Numbered from the stretch's first letter, positions 48,408 to 62,479 are shown. The stretch: DNA of 64,000 nt from Episyrphus balteatus (GCF_945859705.1 NC_079134.1:161855718-161919717), one strand, 5' to 3'. Notes: generated by a model from the sequence alone, not told the origin. Numbers and translations: made by a program.

Positions 48408-49960
48408 TCAACGTCCGTAAACCGGCTTTACAGACAACCTCTTTTTGGTATATAAGTACACTGTTAAAAATTTTGACGTAGTTTCTACGAAAATTTGGGT
48501 TCCATAAAAGGCAACATCAAAAATTTTTTTAGATTTAATAAATTGAATGTATTATATTTCTTAGTATAGGATTTATTGAAATTTAATGTTTGGTATTAAA
48601 AATCAAGTACGATTTCCTAAATTTCAAGTTTCAATTTATTATAATGGTATTTTTATCTTTTTTAATATTTTAAGTATTTTCTTTCATTTTTCTTAAAAAC
48701 GAAACGAAACATTACTGAAAGTGAATATTCTTTAGAAATACATATATAAAGGTGATATCATCATCTCTTTTATTTATTGTTTTTTTTTTTACAAGAAAAA
48801 CGCGCTTTCACTCAAGATAATTTTGTAGACTTTTTAGATTCTTAACTCTTATAAGAAATGAAACTTTTTCACCAGGTTCAAAAAAATAAATAAAATCTAT
48901 GTCAGATGTAGGTAACTATATCTTTCTTACACATAACTCAACCCATCAAAAAACAGCTTTTTACCAAAAATATTTTAAGAAATTTATGAATCCTTTGTCC
49001 CTGCTTTATATCTAAAACCTTCATCTCGAATTTCATCAATGTATCTTGTTTTTCACATGGGTTTCGATACAAACAAACACCCTTGTTTCTAATCGACAAT
49101 AACTTTTATTAGAGCAATTGTATTGACTTTTTTTTATGTCATTAGATTAAGCATAAAAATATACTTTAAAAATATGTGTCATGTTCCACAAACAATTTTT
49201 TTCACTTTATTAAACGTTGCGCCGAAAATAAAAAATAAAATAAATAAAAAAAATTACTAAAAGCCTACAAAAAACTGTTTATTTAACTAAAAAGTTCACA
49301 TCAGAGTAACTAAATAAAGAATTCATAAAAAAAGTAAATTTGTCATATATTTTTTTTAAAGTTTTGTTTACCATTAGACCCTCCTCTTCCGCGAAAATAA
49401 CACTCTCCAACCAACTTCCTTTTATAGACTCTTTTGTACCTTTGTCAAGGAAAATTTTGTTCATGTTTATAGCAAGTGCTTTTTCCGAGAAAGTTGATTT
49501 GAGGCATTGTTGTTCGGGACATTGTTGTTGATTTAAAGCATTGTTTTTTTTCGAAACAAAAATTAGTAATAAGTGCTAATTTCTTCAATTAATGAAGAAT
49601 GTATAATATTTACAACAGTTTTTTTTTTGTGCCATAGGTTTTCGTTTTGAAGTGCTTGATAAAAAATACATTAATTTAATGACTTTTTATCTTATATTAC
49701 ATTGTATTGATCAGAATCAATGAGTGGAACTTCCCCTTTTTCATGACTAAGATTTTGAAAAAAGTACAATGAAGAGTTTAGACTAGCTTTTGTGATGTGC
49801 CATTGATTTGGTGCCCAAGGTATTTCATTTTACACATTATTGCTGTTAAGCTATATGCAATTGCAACTATGTACTGGTCATTAGCAAAAAAAAAGTATCA
49901 ATAACAAATCCTTAGCCTTCTAGCCTGTTAATTAAGACTTATTTTGAACAAGCCCCTGCT
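48408..49960. other. AT-rich non-coding DNA
   Basis: No gene or repeat family recognised. Confidence 0.5.
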
Positions 49961-51660
49961 GGCTGATCATTATCAATTAAGCGACCGTGTCAAATTCAAC
50001 GGTCACGTCAGACAAATCAATCAGAGATTGAATGATAATATCCAATCAAGCCTCCTCCAAGTGGGTAGGGTGTTTTTTTTTTGTCTTCATTTTTAACCAC
50101 AACATGAAACTTTTAATGATCAAGGATTGCTAATATCGACCAACTTAATTTCCAACAAACGACCGGCCGCGTTAAAGCTTACCTAATAAGCGTCCAATAT
50201 GTGAAGCATTTTAAATCCGCCGCGTGTCTGTACGTGTACAGTGTGGTAATTAATTCATCGCACACAGCCAAGCCTTAGATTCTCATTCATTTCACAAATC
50301 AAATGAACTAAACCAAACATACCTTTCCGTTGATTTGATACAAAACGATGATGATGAAAAAAACAAACAGACTTTCACAAAAAAATAAAAGCCGCTGAAT
50401 TTGTATCAATCTCAATTAGGCCTAACGAAGTGAAAAACCTCCACAAACAACACTAAATTGAAGAAAATAAAAAAAAGAAACCTCTATAACAAAATGTCAA
50501 AAGAAACCAATTGTGCGCAATGAATTCTCTCAAGACTGACAGCAACAGCTGCAGCAATCACTATACTGTCAACATGTCCTTAAACGCATGTAAATCTGTG
50601 TTCCGTAGTTGCACACAAAATTGGTAATTTAGACGACAAGAGGTGTCACCAATTTGGTCACTTATTCAGCCTCTGAATGGAGATTATTAGCGCGCAATGT
50701 GATATACTCTCCAAAAATAGTTGAAATACACAAACCACGCCATTTTTAATGATTTATCTATGTGAAGTCTCTGGATGTGTTCAGATTTGATGAAGTCTTT
50801 CATTCTCAAAACGAACAAACCCAAACCAACCGAAATGACATTTTATTCAAAAATGACAGCTCGTCAACGAATATTTATGAAGTCTCAATATGAAAAATTG
50901 ATGGCACTCCCTGTTTGGACCTGAACATCGAAGTCGTAGCCATGAGTGGAGACTATAGTAAAATTGTTCCCTATGGAGACAGAGCGATTGGTTGGCCATA
51001 TAGAGTGTCCCAATGGAGGCAATTTACCTTTGATTTTTCGAGATCCCTCTCCCACTATTATACGAGCCGAGTCGAATTTTCTGTCCTCAGGGTATGAAGA
51101 CCAGACGGGGCTTATAGCAGGACACTGCCAACGGTAATAGAGTTGTTTTGGGTTATTGGACATTTGTGTGTCAAGCAGTCATATTTCTTGAAAACGTTAA
51201 AGAATGTGAGTCTAGAGGAAACATGGACATGGCTAGATGGTGGGCTATATGGAGACCTGTAGGTGGGCCTCTTGCATTGGGCAATTATTCCATGAAAAAG
51301 GATAGTTGGCTGGGTTGAAATTAATTGTTATTACGTGTAATGGTGTGCGCATTTGAACAGTGAACAGAGCGAGAGAGAGGGAGACTAAAAAGTCGTGTGC
51401 GTCGTCGGTTGGTCGTGTGTTGCGCCATTTGATGCAGGCGCACGCAAGAGACATAAATCTTTTAAGCGGATTAATTATTTTGGAGCATGTGGATTCTAAG
51501 AATCGCTTTACAACAGCGGGAACAACACTATGCGCAAGTAACAGTATGTTATTCGAATTAACTGGAATTAATAAAGAGGAAATCAAACAGGTTTTATCTT
51601 CTCAAAATGCTCCCCAAAGATACATACTTGTGTACTTTTTCTTGCGAAATTAAATGCGAG
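49961..51660. other. Mixed-composition non-coding block
   Basis: More even base composition than its flanks. Overlapping frames at 50885-51163 and 51245-51653 on both strands have no domains and exclude one another. Possible host regulatory DNA; no exon was supported. Confidence 0.4.
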
Positions 51661-52733
51661 TCATTTAAATTTTGCAAAACAAATAACTTCATATACCTTA
51701 TGCACATCTTTGCCAAGTCTCATAACTTGTTGTTTGGCTTGGATGGTGCGTATAGAGTGCGTATAGTTTAGCTGCTCCTTTTTAACTCGTTTAACTTAAT
51801 TAATTCGAACAGCATGGGTATGGAGAAAATAAGTCACATATATAGAATCTCTATCATATCCCGTAGGGAAAATTAAACTGTAGATTATTTTGAGCCGACA
51901 AAGTGTATCTGTATTTATTTTGCTTAAATATGCAATTAATAAGGATACGGGGATTGTAGGTGTATTGAAAAATTAGGCCAAGTCGAATAAGTGAATAGTT
52001 AAGAAGAAAAGAAGGTAGTAAAAAAGATGATTAGAAAAAACTTATAATCGATTTTAAAAAGTCTTACAGCTGTTAATTACTATTTGATGAAAGGGGGTAG
52101 ATTCGACTAGTTTTTAATTCGCTTAAAGTACCAATGAAAATAAGTCGAGTCAATACACGCATAGCAACAAGAGAAAAATCAAGAATATCTTCTTATTTTA
52201 AGTTAAATATTGAAAATTTCATTCAGTAAAATGTCGTTATATGGACTTATTTTAGAAGTTAAAACGCCAAAAATTCTTTTTAAATCTCTGACTGCCGACT
52301 AATCAATTTTGTAGTCTTAAAGCTGGCAGAAAATTGTTTGCTTGAGAGGTAACGATGACTATTTAGTGATACTAACCACTAAAAATTTGTTGAATCCTGA
52401 TGCCCCCTGATTACAAAAACAAAAAATCTACTGCCAGCTCTGGCGGGCTATAAACTTTGTTATGAGATAAGAAACAATTAACTATTTTTGTAACATCAAA
52501 TTAGTTTTGTTTAATTTTTTTTTTGCATTTTTAATTTATTATTATTTTTAAACAAATGCATAATATCTCAATATATTGATTCAAAATATTAACTGAGTTA
52601 AAAACTTTAGATCGTTTCTCCCACAACTCACTTTTTTAAATTCGGTGCCATCCTTCAAAACTTCAAAACTACTGCACCAGTTCTTTTGAATTTTTTTTTC
52701 TCAAATTTTGTTGATAATTTTCATATAACAATA
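51661..52733. other. AT-rich non-coding DNA
   Basis: Nothing recognised. Confidence 0.5.
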
Positions 52734-54179
52734 ATAGACCAGGGTCGATAATTTTTGAAACCAAAAAAAATCATAGTAGAATGAAACCCATTGAAAAAGG
52801 AGGTGAATATGATGAAAATTAAAGGAAAAATAAATTACGGGCGAGTCGAGTTCAGGAAGTGGGTGGGTTGAGTTTTAAATGGTAAAAAATGGTATATCTC
52901 GATTTCCGGCAAAACTACAAATCCTATAGAAAAAAGTTGTATAGCAAAGTTGTAGGTAATAAAAAGATCTACAACTTTTGAATTAACAATTTTTTCACAT
53001 AACCTCAAAATTTATGTGAAAAATTCAAAAAACCGAGTTTTTGGTTTTTTATTTTTATCTTTTTCAAAAACAAAAATTTTTCTACGAAATTTGGTGAAAA
53101 CTTACCTTATTGTGTCCCAAAAAAACTGTAATTTATTTGATTTAAAATATTAATTTGTTCACCTTATTTTGACTTAATACCAAAAAAACACCCTAATTTT
53201 CAATCGAAAATTCACGTGTCAAAATATCAGCTCTTTTCAAAAAGTCGGTGGGCATTTCGTTCGTTAAAATGTCTATTTTCTGATGGTGTAAAAAAAAATT
53301 TACATTAGTATACTATAGAACATGTTCTAGTAAAATTCAAAAAATAAAAAAGCTTGAATTCGAAAAAAAAAAATTTATCATTGTTTACAATTTTGGCCTA
53401 TTTATTCAAATTTACACTTTAATTACTCAAAAAACATAAGATTTCATAATAACATTGATAAATCTTACGTTTTTTGAGTAATTAAAGAGTAAATTTGAAT
53501 AAATAGGCCAAAATTGTAAACAATGATAAAAATTTTTTTCGAATTCAAGCTTTTTTCATGTTTTGAATTTTACGAGAACATGTTCTATAGTATACTAATG
53601 TAAATTTTTTTTTACACCATCAGAAAATAGACATTTTAACGAACGAAATGCCCACCGACTTTTTGAAAAGAGCTGATATTTTGACACGTGAATTTTCGAT
53701 TGAAAATTAGGGTGTTTTTTTGGTATTAAGTCAAAATAAGGTGAACAAATTAATATTTTAAATCAAATAAATTACAGTTTTTTTGAGACATAATAAGGTA
53801 AGTTTTCACCAAATTACGTAGAAAAATTTTTGTTTTTGAAAAAGATAAAAATAAAAAACCAAAAACTCGGTTTTGTGAATTTTTCACATAAATTTTGAGG
53901 TTATGTGAAAAAATTGTTGATACAAAAGTTGTAGATCTTTTTATTACCTACAACTTTGCCATACAACTTTTTTCTATAGGATTTGCAGTTTTGCCGGAAA
54001 TCGAGATATACCATTTTTTACCATTTAAAACTCAACCCACCCACTTCCCGAACTCGACTCGCCCGTAATTTATTTTTCCTTTAATTTTCATCATATTCAC
54101 CTCCTTTTCCAATGGGTTTCATTCTACTATGATTTTTTTGTACTTTTTAGTGTTTTTGAAGGCATCGGCACTGGTCTAT
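52734..54179. repeat. Long palindrome (hairpin) 2, ~710-bp arms
   Basis: The left arm, 52734-53443, is the reverse complement of the right arm, 53461-54179, around a 17-bp loop. About 170 bp compared by eye in the outer half differ at 5 positions (about 97%). The outermost pairing is ATAGACCAG (52734-52742) with CTGGTCTAT (54171-54179). There is no coding capacity. Flanks show only a loose AACAATA/AACAAATA resemblance, so no target duplication is claimed. Confidence 0.93.
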
Positions 54180-55929
54180 AACAAATAAAGCGGTTTTTTT
54201 TTCTCTTCAAAATTGAAATTTCAAAAAACTATTATTTAACGAATGAATAATGATGAACTTGGTGGTAACACACACAAGTTGTTGTTTTTCATTCAAAACC
54301 TTCAATATAAATTGATTTCACACGCAGCATCACTGCGCGTATGAAAAATCCATACACAAACCCCTTCTAATGAATTTTGTTTTTTTTTTTTTTCTTTTGA
54401 TGATCAAACTAGTTATGAAGGGAACCGCATTTCTACTTTTATCCAAGACACGTTCGAATAATTGCTGCCATTCCCGAATTTCAAATATTTCTTTCCGAAT
54501 GTCATTATTTAATGTACAACTGGTTTTAATAAATTTATTTTAACTGTTTCTACACAAAATATTCACTTAAAATTGCGTTCTCTGGTAAAAATATTTTCTC
54601 CTACCAGATTCGGATATGGTAGGTATCAAAACGGAGCGAGGCGATCTCATCTCTTATTAGATCATCAAGCCAAAGTGCTCATGATCACCGTTCCAAAAGT
54701 TTTTGGTGAAAACAAAAAAAGTACGCATACGCCCGAGTGTACTTTTTTTTTCTTTTTCTATGTTTTTGGTAAAAGAAATATTTTCCCTAAGCACTCAAAG
54801 TTAATAATTTAATTTCAAGGTTTAATTTAATGTACAATTGTTTAGGTGAAATTGCACCTATATTGCAATGCTGGGTAAGGAATTGTTCTTGAGACCTAAT
54901 TAGGTTAAAACCAAGACCAAATGATTCAAGATAAACCAAGACTCATTTTTAAGTAATTCTTATTTCGGGCATAAATATGTTACCTATTCTAATAATTCTA
55001 TAGTGGCAATATTCAATGAAAATGTTTCATTTGTTATATTCAAGATAAAAATGAATAAATATAATAATATATAAACTAAAAATATATTTTGTACAAAAAC
55101 TTTTTCATGTTTTATCTCATATTTTCAGATTACTTCAAATTTGAACTCTGTTTGATTATATATCTAAATCCGTTCATCACCAATAACCTTCCTTTTATTC
55201 TTATAGATTCATTTCTGAATTAGGTCAAACATAATCTGCACTTCAACTAGAAGTTCAATTTGCACATAAATTCATAATTCCATTCACATGAAAAACATGC
55301 TTCTATAATTTGATTCAGCTTTTAAACACATTTAGATGTAATCAAAAATCGATTTCATCAAAACATTTGTATTTTATTTTGTAGGTATATTTTTCAATAT
55401 AATTGCGATATTAGTCAGAAAAATATGTGTATATCAAAATGAGTTGCATCTGCAAATTATTTTTAAACGTTTGTGCATTGTTGGTCTTGCGGTGGTGTTG
55501 TAAATCAATTTTCATATAAATTCGCATGAATGAAGTGATGACTATGACCACAAGCTGTGAAGGCTTTCAAATTCTCATATTTTCAACACCGCATCTGTTA
55601 TTTAAATGATAGTAATTATCATTTCAAGATGTATGCGAACTTACTTGATGTGCAAAGTGTCTAATGTCTGCAATCATTAACTTGTTGTGCGTAAAATTAT
55701 AAAGTTACACATCATATTGTTCATCTTTTCAACATAATTATTAATTAGAATGGACATGATTCAGGTTTTCAAGATAGTAAGCTTTTTCAGTTAAAAAAAG
55801 TTAACGATTCAATGTTTATTGAGAGAATGTATGTTTATGCCTTTTTGAAGTGAAAACTTCTATTAGTATCGCAGTAATTTGAAACACGATGAAACGAAAA
55901 AGCGACAGGAAAAATCAATTGATTTTAAC
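54180..55929. other. Non-coding DNA
   Basis: AT-rich with a short hairpin at about 54715-54750 (AGTAC...GTACT between A and T runs). No gene was supported. Confidence 0.5.
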
Positions 55930-56620
55930 TTTTTTGTTTTAATAGATAGATGAATGAAAAGATATTCTTTTTCTAAACACGTTATATCTTTTGAACTAGA
56001 GCACATAAAAATTTGATTTAACTACAAAACGCATACTGATAATATTACCTTTCATTTGATATAGCACACATAATGGTACGTTATTTATAAGTTGCACAAG
56101 ATCTGTTGCCGATGACCAGTCACCAATGTAGGAAGTACCGTAATCTCAGTTTGAAATTTCGACATGGTTGGCTTTAAAAAATTCTTGCATTTTTTGTAGG
56201 CATGGTAGAAATATGATTTAAGCTTCATATAAAAGGTGAAATAATAAGCTTTCAGATGATATACAATTAATTATATGTTTTTTTTTTTTTTAATGGATTT
56301 AATGGTGTTAGAAGAGAAAAAAGATTGAAGTTTTTGCTTTTTTGATGGAAATTGATTGGGTTCAAAAAATTCTAGCTCTATTTGTAGATAATGTATAGAC
56401 ATGGTCGATATAAACATTTCGAACTGAAACTAAACGCTTTCAGATGATATAAAATTTATTATAAGTTGTCATAAAAAAATGGATTTAATGGTGTTAGAAG
56501 AAAAAATAAAATTTTTTTTGTGCTTTTTCAATGAAAAATCATTGTTTGAATAAATTGTTTTTATAATTTTTGCGCATTGTAAAAATATAAGTTGGGCTTT
56601 ATTCTTTAAGAAATGTTAAA
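55930..56620 (+). repeat. Repeat family C, copy 2 (internal part)
   Basis: Colinear with 47.57-48.24 kb. Shared landmarks are ATTACCTTTCATTTG, GAAGTACCGTAATCTCAGT, TTCGACATGGTTG and TTTTTGCGCATTGTAAAAAT. The internal dimer is also present: AAAAAATTCT at 56176 and 56364, a 188-bp period, each monomer with CTTTCAGATGATAT and a GGTGTTAGAAGA block. The inverted ends of copy 1 are not seen here, so the copy is truncated or its ends have decayed. Confidence 0.8.
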
Positions 56621-57299
56621 TAATAATTATCTTACTTTATATGAATATGGTCATTACTGAAACCTACAATTAACCTCTTCCCGGAATTTTACATTTACTC
56701 ATTATCTTGAAACCGGAATGTTTTAAGATGTCACTTCTAACACGTGTGAAAAGCACACATGTATTTTTTTTTATCTGATCTGATCAAAGCAAGCCTTAAG
56801 CTGTTAATAAAAGAAGCGACTAAGAACCTAAGTCTATCACTAAACTTTGAATTCAAGTCATTCCATGTGTAAGCCCAAACAACAATTAAAGAAAGATGTA
56901 AAATTCCAAACCTCAAATCAATAAATCACTTGATCGAGATCTCTGTCTGACCCAAAACTAAACTATGCCTTTAAGATATCAAAAAGGTCTCTTAGAAAAA
57001 AGTCAGTTTGAACTGTTTGTTCTCTATGCCATTCGCCAGTCATAAATTACTAAAAACCCTCTTCGGGCATAAAACCTTGATTCTTGCACATTATCTAGCT
57101 CACATTTATAGTAAACTAAACATAATCCAATTTCCAATCGTGCAAGCAGCAAAAAAAAAATCCTATACACGATGCAACACCGCATCGATTTCTGGAAGGA
57201 GTACCTATATAGAAGGATTTATGAGATCAGTGCTCCATTTGAGGGGAGATTATTGCCAATGTAAGATTTAATGGTTAAGAGATAATTTGTCTAGCGTGT
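56621..57299. other. Non-coding DNA
   Basis: The 87-codon frame at 57008-57271 lacks an in-frame ATG at its strongest part and has no domain. Nothing was supported. Confidence 0.45.
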
Positions 57300-58900
57300 G
57301 CCTCTGGTGAAAATTATAAATTACTAACTATGACTATAAACCATCAGCGATCGATAGATGCGGCTTTTAATGGAGAAAAAAACAACACACTGAACGCGTT
57401 CCATGTGTGGTTTGTATGTATGGGCTTTTTTATATTTTTATTTTAGGAGCTTGTACAGATAGTGTTCGAGAGGTATATGATAGGCATCAAAGATTTTAAT
57501 GTCTTGATCGCACGCAAAAGTACTCCAACAACCAATTCATTGTGTATTACAATGAAGGTGGAATCGTTAATCATATTGAACAGTATTATGGCGAGTGCCA
57601 TTTTAGAATAACAAGAATCTAGTTGAATCTAGCAGATGGAAAAAAAAATCGATAATTAAGACAATTTTGAACCAAACGAAAGTTGTTCACGTTCAAGCTT
57701 TGTAACGTCTCGTTGCCAGAAGAAGTTACATTCCGATATCGATCGCAGCAATAAACCAAACCAAACCAACAACAACAATTTTCTCAAGTAGAAGAAATTC
57801 CACACTAAGACAAATTGTTTCCAAAAAACCCAACATGCTCTGCAGAGACTACCGAACTAAATCCAAGAACATGATAGCAGACAGGACTCCTTGAGTTCCA
57901 CATTCTCCACGTTCAGGTGCAAACTATAACTCCTCTCGAAGAGAGCCCACTTGTGAAGTTTAAAAATAATTTATTATCTATCCAATGCACGTTTTCACGT
58001 CTGGAGGAGCTATATCACTTCCACAAGTCTACTGACCTCTGTGTAATTGTAGCTAACTTTATGCTGTGACCAAAGTCGTCCACACATCCCCACACAACTA
58101 AACCACGAAAGCAATCTCTTGACAAATTGCTTGCTTTTTTATGAAACAAGAGATTTCCGTTGGTATAGAAGTGCCAAAGTCCTCTCTCTTTCCTGTCGCA
58201 TGACAGTTTTTATTTTATTTTTTTTCCTGTATTCCTGTGGACTCCAGAAAGATATACCTACAAAACTTCACACATGCAACTCATATTTCCTAGAGGCTGC
58301 CTTTGGCAAGCGTTATACGACCATGTCCAGTTCAGTCCATTTCATTCCACACACGATGATAAGGATCTAATGTGAATGGATTTTTTAGAGTTTCTCAACT
58401 GGAACAGCTGTCCTAGGTTTCTGCGCTATGCAAAACATCACCAGATTCTGGGGCGATAAGCCTCGCCAGCCTAAGCTTGACCGAGCAACGTAGAGCAAAA
58501 TGATCTACACGCGGATCTGGACTTGTTGGAGACTTATCTTCGCTTTGCTGTCGGAGATATTTGAAATAGATAAGTTTGGCTGGCGCGCGTAGACGTGGAC
58601 GGACATTTTTCGTTGGTGTTACCTAATCGCTATAGAAAAAAAAAAGTTTCACCCGATCACGTTACCAAGATAAGGGTGAAGAGTTAACATGTCCACACGC
58701 GGCGGATAGAATACCTCTCTCTCAAAGATACTTCTGTCCATTTTGAAAAGAGATCTGTTTCAGAAGCAGCCGACCCAACTAGCTTATAGACGTACATAGA
58801 CCAAGTGGAAAGTGTTTTGTTCAACATGTTGTTTGATTTGAAGAAAAGATGGCTTCTGGTTTGGTAGCGCTGCTATTGCATTGAGGGTAGGAATGAGAAT
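57300..58900. other. Mixed-composition non-coding block
   Basis: More even base composition with CG-containing words (for example around 58580-58600). No repeat family and no recognisable frame. Candidate regulatory DNA. Confidence 0.4.
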
Positions 58901-61204
58901 AAGTGGATGTCTACACGTATAGATAGCTTTAAGCAGCTGAGTATTTTTTTTTTTTTAAAGGAAAAATTTTCCTTACACCTGACAATGTTGGAACTTTTTT
59001 ATGTAACCTTTCAACATATGATTTGTGACACCCAATTAGAAATTATTGTTGAACACTAAAATGTGTTGAACCTAATATATTGATTGCGTGTTAAGAAGAC
59101 ATTACAGTAAGCTACATGGTAAAGTTATTTTGTGAACATTTTGTTTTGTAAGATCATGTAGATAACATGGAAAAAGAAACCCTGAATTTGTGTTATATCA
59201 GTGGCACACGCTTGAAATTTTTTTGGTTAAATCAATAAATTGTATAACATGTATTTATAAATTTGGAACAAGAGAACCTGTTCAGCAATTAAATCAATAG
59301 GTACCTACTTACTTACTTATACAAAATGCCACAACAATTTTTTCGGTAAATCATTTAATTTATATATACATTTGGGTCAATCTTTCACGTGATAACCTAA
59401 ACCATAGAAAAAATTGAAAACAGAGTACACAACACACGTAAGATTTCTGACCAAAATTCACTCAAGCGTTATATATTTCATCATTTTTGGCAGTCCCAAT
59501 TTCATTAAAACTCAAATTATATTTTAGTCTGAATGAATTGACAAATGGAAATTGGTAGAGTTGATTCCAAATCCTGACCGCGTAAATGAAAAATTGGTAT
59601 TGGTAGACATTTGGGTCTTATTGGCTTCAGATTTAGATGTCTGTTTGACCGAGAAAATTTGATTTTGTTAAAATGATAATCCGGTTTTATTTTAGCCTTA
59701 AAAAAATTCACATTCAGATAAAATATCCCCACAAAATTTTAGTTCCCAAAAACTAACTCTACAATAAAATTTGTTTTTCTCCCACTTTTACCAAAATCTC
59801 TAAAAAACTCTTCTCCACAAAAAAAAAAAAAAAATTGAAAAAAAACTGTTACTTGAATAATCTTAGCGACCAACATATGATACATCATGGGGCCCAAACA
59901 AAAGTAGGAGCGTATACGTACTTTTTATTTGTTATTTTCAATATCAAAGGGGCCCTCAAATATCAAAGGAGGCCAAGATTGATTTTTAGACAATATTCGT
60001 TTCTTTTTTTGAAAGCGTCTTCAATATTTTTGTATGTAAATCGTGTAAATGCAGTTCATTCTACTAGAACTACCCAAACAAATCAAAAGTTTGAGAGATA
60101 TATGAAAAAAAAAGTGATTTTGCCTCCATTTTGCATAACAAATCCGAACTTTGATCAACTATAAAATTGAATTTAATTAATTCACAGAATATACATATAA
60201 TTATGTAATTTTTAGTTAAAATGATTAAAAATGGAGCTATTAAATAAAAATGGCAATCTATCATTCCAACAAAATAATTTTTATGATAATTACATACAAC
60301 CGAACACATTCTATGAATAAAATGTTGTCCCTCAAAAATGCGATTTGATTAACTAATTTGCCTGGACTAGGAGTGAAAAAAAGTTACTCATATTATATTT
60401 ATATACTATTCGACAAAATCAAAGCTTTATTAAATTTCTTATTGAAAAAATCCATACCGTTAAAGGTATTAACTAGAATAGTAGTTTTAACTTGGACGGA
60501 ATATTTATAGTTTTTTGTTCATAAATCTTAACGGAAATGATCTTACTTATAGGATTGAAGGAGATTTTTCAATTATTACATTCTATAAAGCGGGTCACGG
60601 TGACGTATACGTTACTTTTTTGTGCCTATAATAACTAAAACAGTTAATCCAAAATATCTAACGGTGAGCAATGAATACACTTAATTGATTTCGTAAGCCA
60701 TTACAATATCCAGACTTTTTTTGGACCAAAAAAGGTACTTATAACCTGGGTTATAAAAATGTCAACTAAAAAAAAATAGGCATTTGAAATTAAAAAATTA
60801 AAAAATATTTGCTTCAAATTAAAAATCCCTCAAAAAACTTATACATATTTTTTATTACCAACCAAAAATATTTTGTATTAAAAAACAAAATGTTATTGCA
60901 AATAAAAAAATGGCTGCATTAACCATAAAATCAATGCAAAATGTGTGCATTAATATTTTTTTGATATTCGTCGAATTTTTTACAATTTGGACTACATATA
61001 TGGCTTTACAAAATTCAAGGAATATTAAAAAAAAATTATTTATTTTGCATTGAATTTTTTGTTTTCAATCCAGAATTTTTTTATTTGTAATAACATTTTT
61101 TGTAGGTAATGCAAAATAATTTAAGTTGCAGTAATTTTTTTTTAGCTTATAAATAGGAAATGATTTTTTACAACCGTGACTGAAATATATTTTACCAAAA
61201 ATGA
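58901..61204. other. AT-rich non-coding DNA
   Basis: Long A and T runs; short frames without domains. Nothing recognised. Confidence 0.5.
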
Positions 61205-61279
61205 CTAATAAATAAAATGCACGACTGGGGTCTTGCAGTTTAAAACACTTTTATGTTAGTTTACTTGTAGATTTTAAGA

Positions 61280-61288
61280 GCTGCCTCT
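61280..61288. repeat. 9-bp target-site duplication (left)
   Basis: GCTGCCTCT, repeated at 62471-62479. The uninterrupted site in the 26.8-kb relative (AGAGGCAGC, 26934-26942 on the opposite strand) has it once. Confidence 0.9.
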
Positions 61289-62470
61289 GGTGCGGGGAAC
61301 TAAGTCCACGGGAACTAAGTCCACTGAGGTAGTTAGTTCCCACTCAGTGGGAACGAAACCCACTTTAGTAAAGTGGAGTAAGTTCCCATGCTAGGTGGGA
61401 ATCTAATTCCCAAAAAAACGTGTGGTTTTCGTTCCCTCTGAATGTTAACTTAATTCCCATTTGACCAAGAAGAAGTAAAATAAGAAGAAAAAGAGTCGCG
61501 AGTTTATAATTTGACCTTTTACAGAATCTGGAAAATCAGCAGTTCATTTCGAAATCCAGTTTTCAAGAAACTGAAAAGAGTGTAACACTCACGGAATTAA
61601 CCTAATTGGATGTTAGTTCCATTTAATTTGGAATTAACATCCACGGGACAAGGCCCAGTTTACTTAAAAAAGTGTTGTTATTCGCGCGAATTTTTATTTT
61701 CACACCTCAAAATTGATTCTCCCCTGGGCAAAATTTTTTTCCGCTTCGCGTTTGGCTTGTACAAATTAAATAGATTCGCATGTTAGCAAAAGTTTTTTCA
61801 CTTCACCGTGTTATCAACTTAAAAAGAATACATATCAAAAATATTTTCGAAAAGACTTTCACTTTCCATGATCTTATTTTGTCACGATGCTATTTCGACT
61901 AACCATTAAGTTTGCCAACTTCTTTTTTGTTTTTCGACATCTTGTAATTGTGCTTTGCATTGGACTAGGTACTACCGACAAAAATAAATCAAGACCGGTT
62001 TTACTATTGCATCAGCAGTGGTCATATTAACTTGTCTCTTCAGGTACTTATACGCAAATATAAAAAAAAAAATACATGTGGGAAATGAGTACCGAAATTC
62101 TTCTTTTGGGACTTATGTCTCAGTAGTGAGGGACATACCTAAGTCCCGAATTAGATTCTAGTAAAGTGGGACATAAATTCCGAAAAAAATCGGGACTTAT
62201 GCCCCTGCTCGATTTTTTTTTTTACTAAAAAGTACTTATACGAAAAATCACGCTTTTTTGATTACTTTCGTTTTTCGTTAAAAAATCGTTGTTGAAAATA
62301 AATTCTCTTTTGATTTTTTTGAATGTGTACTAGGTTCCCATTAGGGAGTGGAATTCAAACCCACCTTGAATGGGAAAGAAAACCACTTCACTAAAGTGGA
62401 TTTCGTTCCCACTCAATGAGAACGAAGTCCCTCAGTGGACTTAGTTCCCGTGGACTTAGTTCCCTGCACC
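61289..62470. mobile_element. 1182-bp non-autonomous DNA transposon with 9-bp duplications (MULE/foldback-like)
   Basis: The ends are inverted: GGTGC(G/A)GGGAACTAAGTCC on each side. The first 41 bases match with one substitution, and looser similarity reaches about 150 bp. Each end contains a perfect tandem pair of GGGAACTAAGTCCAC (15-bp period). The interior is packed with related short inverted words, such as GTTCCCAC, GTGGGA, GGGACTTATG and ACTTTAGTAAAGT. There is no open frame, so it must be moved in trans. Nine-base duplications are typical of Mutator-like elements, and modular long ends are typical of foldback elements. The superfamily call is inference. Confidence 0.88.
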
Positions 62471-62479
62471 GCTGCCTCT
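62471..62479. repeat. 9-bp target-site duplication (right)
   Basis: GCTGCCTCT, a copy of 61280-61288, followed by ATATAAA as in the empty-site relative. Confidence 0.9.

Noticed and set aside
54715..54750. A hairpin followed by a T run, resembling a bacterial terminator
   Set aside because: The sequence is clearly eukaryotic and no gene ends here. Small A/T-flanked hairpins are common in this DNA.
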